This document shows positions 1-5,523 of a stretch of DNA of 5,525 nt, piece after piece. How positions within the stretch are numbered: position 1 is the first letter of the stretch; each line of letters starts with the position of its first letter. The notes under the pieces were generated by a model. It searched no databases. It worked only from the letters and a program-made list of their open reading frames with translations, and had not been told where the DNA came from. The DNA lies in NCBI GenBank assembly GCA_029858165.1, contig JAOUFO010000141.1, forward strand, positions 1 through 5,525, written 5' to 3'. The DNA comes from Deltaproteobacteria bacterium. Lineage in GTDB: Bacteria; SAR324; JACQKK01. The position numbers and the translations under genes are program-made.

Positions 1-105
1 GACCCCATTGACCCCAAAGAAATCAACATAGAATTCTTTGACGGCCTCCATTGGGAGGAAGCCATGGCGGAAAAGCGCAAAAAAGATGAGCCAAAAGGAG
101 GATGA
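1..105 (+). CDS. C-terminal end of an unrecognised protein (5' truncated)
   Basis: The first reading frame is open from the left edge to a TGA at 103-105 and gives 34 residues, beginning DPIDPKEINIEFFDGL and ending in a charged, lysine-rich tail (AEKRKKDEPKGG). No family can be recognised from so short a piece. Three things support it as a real gene end: the frame is open to the edge, its TGA directly abuts the sucA ATG with no spacer, and the sucA ribosome binding site is embedded in its last codons. That arrangement is typical of genes in one operon with coupled translation. The charged tail suggests a soluble C-terminus. The function is unknown, and the neighbourhood gives only a weak hint of co-expression with central carbon metabolism. 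Confidence 0.6.
   Translation, partial: DPIDPKEINIEFFDGLHWEEAMAEKRKKDEPKGG
95..101 (+). promoter_or_regulatory. Strong Shine-Dalgarno site for sucA
   Basis: AAGGAGG lies 4 nt before the ATG at 106, inside the final codons of the upstream gene. It fixes the sucA start and implies that ribosomes finishing the upstream gene can restart directly on sucA. No promoter for sucA is visible in the 105 bases before it, so transcription probably begins outside the window. Confidence 0.85.
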
Positions 106-2943
106 ATGTCTGGAAATGAACAAACCCCCTCGTTTCTTTCCGGGGCGGACAGCGCCTTTTTGGAAGAATTGTATCTCCGTTACCGGCAATCCCCCCAGGG
201 GGTGGCGGCGGATTGGCGGGCCTGGTTTGAATCCATGGAAGGCAACCCCCCAAACGAAGGGGCAGACAGCGGGCGGATCACTCTTCCCTCCGGGTCTTTG
301 GGGCAGGCCCCTGACGGGCCGCACCAAGCCGCCACTTCTCTGACAACCCTGGCGGCCACCCTGGAAGGCTCCCTGGACAAACAGGCCGCGGTGTCGCGGC
401 TGATCAACACTTACCGCCGGTTTGGATACACCTGGGCCAGCCTGGACCCTTTGGACCGCCCGAACCTGCCTCACATTCGTTCCCGCCCATCCCTGGCCCT
501 GGCCACTGCGGGGCTCACCGAAGCCGACCTGGAAACGGTGTTTTCCCCCGGAACCCTGCCGGGCCTTGCCAACCCCACCCTGGCCCGGATTGTGTTGCGG
601 CTGCAAGAGATTTATTGCGGAACCCTGGGAGCGGAGTATCTGTACTTACGGGATGACGGGGAGCGGGAATGGCTGCGATTGCGGCTGGAGGACCCCGCCG
701 CCGGGGAGCCTCCCCCTCCGGCGGCCAGAATGGATATATTGCGCACCCTGGTGCGGGCCGAAATGTTTGAAAAATTTCTGCAAACCCAGTTTGTGGGCCA
801 GAAACGGTTTTCCCTGGAGGGGGCGGAATCGTTTATCGCCATGCTGGATGGTCTGGTGGAAGAAGGTGCCGCCGAAGGTATGGAGGAAATTGTGATCGGG
901 ATGCCCCACCGGGGGCGGCTGAATGTGCTGGTCAATGTGCTGGGCAAACAGCCTTCTGAGATATTCGCCGAATTCGGGGATATTCCGGAAATCAGCGAAA
1001 CCTCCCTGGCCGGGGATGTCAAATACCACCTGGGGTATTCCGCGGACCGCCGGACCCGTCAGGGGGGGTCCATCCATTTGTCTCTCAGCTTCAATCCCAG
1101 CCACCTGGAGGCGGTCAACGGGGTGGTGGAAGGCAACGTCCGGGCCAAACAGGAGCATTACGGGGATGAGGCACGGACCAGGGTGCTGCCGGTGTTGGTC
1201 CATGGGGATGCCGCTTTCGCCGGACAAGGCATGGTGGCCGAAACCCTGAACCTGTCCCAGTTGCAAGGCTATTGCTCCGGCGGAACCATTCATATCATCG
1301 TCAACAACAACATCGGTTTCACCACCAACCCCAGGGATTCCCGCTCGTTTCCGTTTCCGTCGGATCTGGCCAAAATGTTGCTGGTGCCGGTGTTTCATGT
1401 CAACGGGGATGACCCGGAGGCGGTGATGCGGGCGGTCAGGCTGGCGGTGGATTACCGTCAGAAATTTCATCGGGATGTGGTGATAGACCTGTTCTGTTAC
1501 CGGCGGCTGGGCCATAACGAAATGGATGAACCCAACTTCACCCAACCGCTGACCTATAAGCGGGTGGCAAATCACCCCACGCTCATGCAGTTTTACGGCG
1601 ACAAACTGGTGGAAGCCAAAGCGGCAACCCGGAAGCAGGTGGAGGACCTGCAACAACAAACCCGCCAGCATCTGACCGCCGAACTGGAGTTGATGAAAAA
1701 CGGAGGGGTGGAAAAAAAGGCCGGGGGGCTGAAAGGCAGTTGGGAGGGGTTGAAACGAGGGGACCCGGAACGCGAAATTGTGGAAACCGATGTGAACCGG
1801 GAAGTGCTGGAGGCCATCACCGATGCCCTGACCGGGGTGCCCGATGGGTTTACCCCCCACCCGCGGGTGGCCAAACTGCTGGAAACCCGGCGCCAGATGA
1901 TGGCCGGGGCCGTGCCGGTGGATTGGGGGATGGGAGAACTGCTGGCTTACGGCAGCCTGTTGATGGAAGGGTTGGATATCCGGCTGAGCGGCCAGGATTG
2001 CCGCCGGGGGACCTTTTCTCACCGCCATGCCAATCTGGTGGATGCCAACACCGGCAAAGATTATATTGCCCTGGCCCATCTGCCCGGGGCCCGGGGCCGG
2101 GTATCCATTTGGGACAGCCCCCTATCCGAAGCCGGGGTGCTGGCCTTTGAATTCGGCTATTCCCTGGCCAGCCCCTACTGCCTGACCCTGTGGGAGGGGC
2201 AGTTCGGGGATTTCGCCAACGGCGCCCAGGTGATCATAGACCAGTTTATCACCTCCAGCGAGGAGAAATGGGATCGGCTGAGCGGCCTGGTGTTGCTGCT
2301 CCCCCACGGCTACGAAGGGCAGGGGGCGGAGCATTCTTCCGCCCGGCCGGAGCGGTTTTTACAAATGTGCGCCCATGACAACATTCAGGTGTGCGTGCCC
2401 ACCACCGCCGCCCAGAACTTTCACCTGATGCGCCGTCAGATGCACCGCCCGTTCCGCAAACCCCTGGTGGTGATGAGTCCCAAAAGCCTGCTGAGGCTTC
2501 CCCAGGCAGGCTCCTCGGTGGAGGACCTCATCCGGGGCCATTTTCGGGATGTGTTGTGGGAGCAGGAGGACATCCCCCCTCAGACCGCGCGGCGGATCGT
2601 GTTTTGCAGCGGCAAGGTGTATTACGATTTGCTGGCCTGGCGCACCAGGCAGGCCAAAAAGGAGTTTCCCATTTTGCGGGTGGAGCAGTTGTATCCATTT
2701 CCCGCCGGGCAGGTGCGGGAGGTTCTGGCCCGCTATCCCCAGGCCAAAGAGGTGGTGTGGGCCCAGGAAGAGCCCAAAAACATGGGAGGGTGGAGTTTTA
2801 TCCGCCCTTGTTTTGAGGAAATTTTACCGCCGGGGATGGAATTGAGCTATGCCGGGCGGCCCGCGGCGGCCAGCCCAGCCACCGGGTCCCACCGGGTGCA
2901 CCATCAGGAACAGGAAGCCCTGGTGCGGGAGGCAATGGAATAA
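106..2943 (+). CDS. sucA: 2-oxoglutarate dehydrogenase E1 component (thiamine diphosphate-dependent)
   Basis: This is the E1 subunit (EC 1.2.4.2) that decarboxylates 2-oxoglutarate on thiamine diphosphate and passes the succinyl group to the lipoyl arm of E2 in the cytosolic oxidative TCA cycle. At 945 residues it is full length for the family. Residues 8-44 form the typical N-terminal E2-contact segment (FLSGADSAFLEELYLRYRQ). The thiamine core includes MPHRGRLNVL (266-275), FNPSHLEAVNG (329-339), the GD...NN cofactor motif (G367-D368 to N401-N402, followed by IGF) and GHNEMDEPNFTQP (469-481). The C-terminal transketolase-like half has SGQDCRRGTFSHRHA (628-642), LSEAGVLAFEFGYS (673-686), LWEGQFGDFANGAQ (695-708), HGYEGQGAEHSSARPERFLQ (734-753) and KNMGGW (891-896). 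No key motif is missing and no frame disruption is seen. The ATG start is fixed by an AGGAGG and abuts the upstream stop. The usual partner sucB does not follow, so E2 and E3 must be encoded elsewhere. Confidence 0.97.
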   Translation: MSGNEQTPSFLSGADSAFLEELYLRYRQSPQGVAADWRAWFESMEGNPPNEGADSGRITLPSGSLGQAPDGPHQAATSLTTLAATLEGSLDKQAAVSRLINTYRRFGYTWASLDPLDRPNLPHIRSRPSLALATAGLTEADLETVFSPGTLPGLANPTLARIVLRLQEIYCGTLGAEYLYLRDDGEREWLRLRLEDPAAGEPPPPAARMDILRTLVRAEMFEKFLQTQFVGQKRFSLEGAESFIAMLDGLVEEGAAEGMEEIVIGMPHRGRLNVLVNVLGKQPSEIFAEFGDIPEISETSLAGDVKYHLGYSADRRTRQGGSIHLSLSFNPSHLEAVNGVVEGNVRAKQEHYGDEARTRVLPVLVHGDAAFAGQGMVAETLNLSQLQGYCSGGTIHIIVNNNIGFTTNPRDSRSFPFPSDLAKMLLVPVFHVNGDDPEAVMRAVRLAVDYRQKFHRDVVIDLFCYRRLGHNEMDEPNFTQPLTYKRVANHPTLMQFYGDKLVEAKAATRKQVEDLQQQTRQHLTAELELMKNGGVEKKAGGLKGSWEGLKRGDPEREIVETDVNREVLEAITDALTGVPDGFTPHPRVAKLLETRRQMMAGAVPVDWGMGELLAYGSLLMEGLDIRLSGQDCRRGTFSHRHANLVDANTGKDYIALAHLPGARGRVSIWDSPLSEAGVLAFEFGYSLASPYCLTLWEGQFGDFANGAQVIIDQFITSSEEKWDRLSGLVLLLPHGYEGQGAEHSSARPERFLQMCAHDNIQVCVPTTAAQNFHLMRRQMHRPFRKPLVVMSPKSLLRLPQAGSSVEDLIRGHFRDVLWEQEDIPPQTARRIVFCSGKVYYDLLAWRTRQAKKEFPILRVEQLYPFPAGQVREVLARYPQAKEVVWAQEEPKNMGGWSFIRPCFEEILPPGMELSYAGRPAAASPATGSHRVHHQEQEALVREAME

Positions 2944-2948
2944 CAGCC

Positions 2949-3875
2949 TTACCCCTCTGCCATTTTCTTTTTGGGGGCGGGTTCCACCTCTCCGGCAGGG
3001 GGTTTCCACTGGCTGAAATCCACCCCGGCATAGGCATCGCACCGTTTGCACAATTCCAGTTGGTCCCGCTGGCCCCGGTCCAGGTGGCCCCGGCAGCGGG
3101 CAAGCTCTTTGCCGTTCCAAATATCCAGCACGCTTTCTTTTTTCACATCCCCCACAATCTGCCGTCCCTCTGCATCCCAACAGCACAGGGTGGCGGTGCC
3201 ATCCACATAAAAAAACATTTCATCGGTCACTTTTATGCAGGGCAGATTCAACGCTTCGGTCTGGCCTTCCCAGGGGTAACGGTACAGGTCCGTCAGCAGA
3301 ACCTTGCCGGGGCCTTTTTGCTCCCAAAAGGCCACAAAATCCTGTTGTTCTTTTTCGGTGCCGGGAAAGCGGATCATCCGCACTTCGGTGTAGGTTTTTC
3401 GGTCGGATTCCCTGGCCGCCTTCAAAAAATATTCCACATTGTGATACACATTGTCGTAGCTTAAGCCCCTGGATTCATCAAAGGTTTCCCGGGTAAAGCC
3501 ATCCACTGAAAACCGGATTTCATCCACCCCGATTTCCAACACGGTATCGGCCAGCTTGGGGGTTATCACGGAACCGTTGGAGTTGAACTCTATGCGGGCA
3601 GTGGGGTCCTGGCGGATGTAGCGCATAATCTGGGGCATCCGTTTGTCAAAAAACGGTTCGTTCAGCAAAAAAGGCCGGTAGGTCACCCCTATCCCGCGGG
3701 TGTCATCTATGATTTTCTTCCACACCGCCTCTTCCATGTAGTTGGGTTGGCGCAGGGTGTTGTTTTGGGGGCAGAACCAACACTTGGCGTTGCACAGAAT
3801 GGTGGTTTCAATTTGAACATAGGTGGGGGTTTCGGCGTAGGTGTTGCCGGTGGGTTGGTGTGCTTTGAGGCTCAT
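2949..3875 (-). CDS. Radical SAM protein with SPASM-like C-terminal domain, substrate unknown
   Basis: This 308-residue protein (ATG start) carries the radical SAM motif CNAKCWFC (C28, C32, C35), which binds the [4Fe-4S] cluster that cleaves S-adenosylmethionine. The barrel follows, with LLNEPFF (70-76) at the position of the usual GGEP motif, EFNSNGSVITP (96-106) and IRFSVDGFTRETF (120-132). The C-terminal part matches the opening of a SPASM domain: C213-x12-G226-x4-C231, then C232, with WDAEGR and a DIWNGKEL segment after it, and finally C276-x2-C279. The protein ends about 30 residues later in a Pro/Lys-rich tail. Further SPASM cysteines are absent, so a single auxiliary cluster is likely. 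The ATG at 3875 is preferred over an in-frame GTG at 3905 because it forms an ATGA overlap with the waaA stop and has AAGGAA 8 nt upstream. Related proteins modify peptides or small molecules. The substrate here cannot be read from the sequence, and the coupling to waaA suggests a role in envelope saccharide chemistry (inference). Confidence 0.9.
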   Translation of the reverse strand: MSLKAHQPTGNTYAETPTYVQIETTILCNAKCWFCPQNNTLRQPNYMEEAVWKKIIDDTRGIGVTYRPFLLNEPFFDKRMPQIMRYIRQDPTARIEFNSNGSVITPKLADTVLEIGVDEIRFSVDGFTRETFDESRGLSYDNVYHNVEYFLKAARESDRKTYTEVRMIRFPGTEKEQQDFVAFWEQKGPGKVLLTDLYRYPWEGQTEALNLPCIKVTDEMFFYVDGTATLCCWDAEGRQIVGDVKKESVLDIWNGKELARCRGHLDRGQRDQLELCKRCDAYAGVDFSQWKPPAGEVEPAPKKKMAEG

Positions 3876-5191
3876 TTCGCGAGTTCCTTGATCAGTTGAA
3901 AACACCGGTCCGACGCACCGGCTTTGGCTTTGATAAATTGTGCCGCCCGGTGGCCCATGGCTTTGGTCCCGGCCGCATCGTCCGCCAGGCTGAACAGGGC
4001 CGTTTCAAGCTCTGCTCCGTCCCGGACGGGAACGCCAAGGCCCAGGGCGGCCATTTCCACCGCTTCCGGGGCGTTGTGGTACCGGGGGCCGAACAGGGGC
4101 GGAACCCCGAATGCCGCCGGTTCCATGGTGTTGTGCACCCCGCTGGCAAACCCCCCCCCCACATAAGCGATACTTCCATAATAATACAAAGCGGAAAGAT
4201 GGCCAACCGAATCCACCAAAATGATTCTGGGGGTGGGGCTGGGGGGGGAGGAGGCCCCCCCCAGGGGGATCGGCGGGTCATCCAGGCGGGAAAACCGGAG
4301 GACGGTCATCCCCTCAAACGCCGTTTCCACCTCTTTTAAGTGGGATGGGGTGATCTCATGGGGCACAATCACCGCGTTGACGTCCGGGTGACGGGCCAGC
4401 ACATGGCGCAGGGCGGGGAACAGCCGGGCCTCATCGGCGGGCCAGATGCTTCCGGCGATAAACACCGGCCCCCGGGTAAATGCCGGGGGCAATGGGGGCG
4501 GGACCACCCCCTGTTTGCGGTCCAGCACACTGTCAAACCGGGTGTCTCCCGCCACCAGCAGCCGGGGGTGGTCCGGGGCGGTAAGGGCAAACCGTTGGTG
4601 GTCCTCCCCGGTGACAGCCAGAATGGCATCCAGGTCCCGGTACAGGGTGGCAAACAGCGAGCGACCCACCCGGTTGTTCACCCGCAGGGAGGCCGGTTGC
4701 AGGGTGCCGGAAATCAACACCTGGGGAATCCCGGCCCGGCGCACCGCCCACACCATGTTGGGCCACAGGTCAAACTTGGTGTACACCACCACCCTGGGGC
4801 GCAACAGACGCACCATGCGTCTCATGTTCCAGGGAAAATCCAGGGGCAGAAACTCCACCACCGCCGCCTGGCCCGGCTGCCCGGCCCGTTTGGCCGCCCA
4901 CTGATGGCCCGTCACCGAGGAAACCGTCAACACCACCTGAAAACCGTGGGCCGTAAGCCGGGTGATCACCGGGGCGGCCTGCAAATACTCCCCGGCACTG
5001 ACCACATGAAACCACAACAAGGGACGGCCCGGCTCCAATCCGGCCAAAGCGGATTTCAGCCGCCGGAAAACCCCCCGTCTGCCCCGCAGACTGGCCCGCA
5101 CCTTGGGGTGAAACATCCCCCCCAGATAAGCCGCCGCCACTGCCAGCGGCAACAGCAAACCGGTGTAGAATATCTGCCAGAAAAGTTTCAA
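3872..5191 (-). CDS. waaA: 3-deoxy-D-manno-octulosonic acid (Kdo) transferase, GT30 family
   Basis: WaaA (KdtA) transfers Kdo from CMP-Kdo to the lipid A precursor on the cytoplasmic face of the inner membrane, an early step of lipopolysaccharide core synthesis. Read from the TTG at 5189-5191 the protein has 439 residues, close to the usual length of about 425. Residues 3-25 form the single N-terminal membrane anchor (IFYTGLLLPLAVAAAYLGG), followed by a basic stretch. WFHVVSAGEYLQ (60-71) contains the catalytic Glu68. TKFDLWPN (138-145) and GISQ-like strands end the N-terminal GT-B half. The C-terminal half has GDTRFDSV (215-222), AGSIWPADE (246-254), PHE (277-279) and the donor-binding GGGFASGVHNTMEPA (345-359). 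A Pro/Ser-rich insertion (about 304-322) is encoded by a G/C hairpin. No ATG lies before the anchor. Upstream in-frame TTG (5368) and GTG (5338) starts would add a 59- or 49-residue Pro-rich extension, but the anchor position and the repeats upstream favour 5191. The function is secure; the start is uncertain. Confidence 0.92.
   Translation of the reverse strand: MKLFWQIFYTGLLLPLAVAAAYLGGMFHPKVRASLRGRRGVFRRLKSALAGLEPGRPLLWFHVVSAGEYLQAAPVITRLTAHGFQVVLTVSSVTGHQWAAKRAGQPGQAAVVEFLPLDFPWNMRRMVRLLRPRVVVYTKFDLWPNMVWAVRRAGIPQVLISGTLQPASLRVNNRVGRSLFATLYRDLDAILAVTGEDHQRFALTAPDHPRLLVAGDTRFDSVLDRKQGVVPPPLPPAFTRGPVFIAGSIWPADEARLFPALRHVLARHPDVNAVIVPHEITPSHLKEVETAFEGMTVLRFSRLDDPPIPLGGASSPPSPTPRIILVDSVGHLSALYYYGSIAYVGGGFASGVHNTMEPAAFGVPPLFGPRYHNAPEAVEMAALGLGVPVRDGAELETALFSLADDAAGTKAMGHRAAQFIKAKAGASDRCFQLIKELAK
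3884..3889 (-). promoter_or_regulatory. Ribosome binding site of the radical SAM gene within the end of waaA
   Basis: AAGGAA on the minus strand lies 8 nt before the ATG at 3875 and is formed by the Lys-Glu codons near the end of waaA. It supports the ATG start over the in-frame GTG at 3905. Together with the 4-bp ATGA stop/start overlap it points to translational coupling of the two genes. Confidence 0.65.
4151..4160 (-). repeat. Mononucleotide tract (ten C on plus, ten G in the waaA coding sense)
   Basis: Ten consecutive C bases lie on the plus strand. In waaA they read as the last G of a GTG codon followed by three GGG codons, encoding the triple glycine of the donor-binding GGGFASGVHN motif. 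Tracts of this length are prone to polymerase slippage. Loss of one G would put translation into a frame that stays open to 3892. Gain of one G would lead to a stop at 4005-4007. Either would destroy the C-terminal domain. Confidence 0.9.
4239..4264 (-). other. Perfect 10-bp G/C inverted repeat with 6-nt loop inside waaA
   Basis: CTGGGGGGGG (4239-4248) and CCCCCCCCAG (4255-4264) are exact reverse complements separated by AGGAGG on the plus strand. In the waaA transcript this gives a very stable hairpin with the loop CCUCCU. It encodes part of the Pro/Ser-rich insertion between the two conserved blocks of the C-terminal domain. No U-run follows on either strand, so it is not an intrinsic terminator. 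It may slow ribosomes or polymerase, or be a by-product of the G/C-run bias of this genome. Confidence 0.85.
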
Positions 5192-5364
5192 GGGGGGATC
5201 CGCCCGGAATGGAAACTGAGGATAATCCGCTGGAAAGATGGAACTGTTTGCCCCTCGGGGCGGAACGGAATGGCCGCTGGGCGGCGGAACAGCATCCCCG
5301 CCGGGGCGGAACAGAATCCCCTCACGCGAGACTTTCACCAGTATGCCGTTTTCCGGCGGGTTTC
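5192..5364 (-). other. Region upstream of waaA: probable leader, or N-terminal extension
   Basis: This stretch is open in frame with waaA back to a TTG at 5368 and would encode a proline-rich, low-complexity 59-residue extension not expected in Kdo transferases. It contains degenerate repeats spaced 24 and 22 bp apart. A 22-bp step is not a multiple of three, which fits noncoding DNA better than a repeated peptide. No convincing -35/-10 promoter pair can be picked out. The nearest thing to a ribosome binding site before the TTG at 5191 is a weak GGCGGA. I read it as the untranslated leader, with the extension as the alternative. Confidence 0.5.
5257..5321. repeat. Three degenerate 19-bp direct repeats (core GGCGGAAC)
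   Basis: Units begin at 5257, 5281 and 5303 on the plus strand. All share the core GGCGGAAC followed by a degenerate RGMAT. The third reads GGGGCGGAACAGAATCCCC. It matches the second at 17 of 19 positions and the first at 16 of 19. Spacings are 24 and 22 bp, about two helical turns, so the repeats could lie on the same DNA face as protein-binding boxes upstream of waaA. They could equally be remnants of local duplication. Confidence 0.6.
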
Positions 5365-5523
5365 TCAAGCCGTGACGCCTGCTGTTGGGGTCGGTGCCTT
5401 TCCTTTGGGGTTCCTGTCCAGCGGCTTTAGCACCGGCACGGGCCTTGCGGCCCTTTTGGCCGGGCTTGCGCCGCCTTTCCTTTGGGGTTCCTGTCCAGCG
5501 GCTTCAGCACCGGCACAGGCCTT
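5365..5523 (-). CDS. Possible C-terminal end of an Ala/Lys/Pro-rich protein (doubtful)
   Basis: A minus-strand frame is open from the right edge to a TGA at 5365-5367 and gives 52 residues rich in Ala, Lys, Arg, Pro and Gly, ending KGKAPTPTAGVTA. The TGA overlaps the TTG at 5368 as TTGA, which would look like translational coupling if waaA began there. Against it, the frame runs through two copies of a 53-bp repeat that are read in different frames, AGG codons are unusually frequent, and the opposite strand is also open here. The composition would suit a nucleic-acid-binding tail, but it is equally expected from chance translation of G+C-rich DNA. Treat it as a candidate only. Confidence 0.2.
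   Translation of the reverse strand, partial: KACAGAEAAGQEPQRKGGASPAKRAARPVPVLKPLDRNPKGKAPTPTAGVTA

Noticed and set aside
646..2079. A 477-codon open frame on the minus strand, opposite sucA
   Set aside because: It lies fully inside sucA on the other strand. Its product is a His/Gln/Pro-rich string with no recognisable motif, while sucA matches its family end to end. Long antisense frames are expected in G+C-rich genes.
3876..3905. A longer radical SAM start at the GTG at 3903-3905
   Set aside because: It adds only ten residues with no family similarity, lacks a ribosome binding site, and would overlap waaA by 34 bp. The ATG at 3875 has both a ribosome binding site and the ATGA overlap.
4239..4264. 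The G8/C8 hairpin as an intrinsic terminator
   Set aside because: No T-run follows the stem on either strand, and it lies within the conserved waaA coding sequence, with intact protein motifs on both sides.
5209..5430. A 73-codon plus-strand open frame upstream of waaA
   Set aside because: Its translation has mixed, low-complexity composition with no recognisable motif and no ribosome binding site, and it overlaps the degenerate repeats and the waaA leader.
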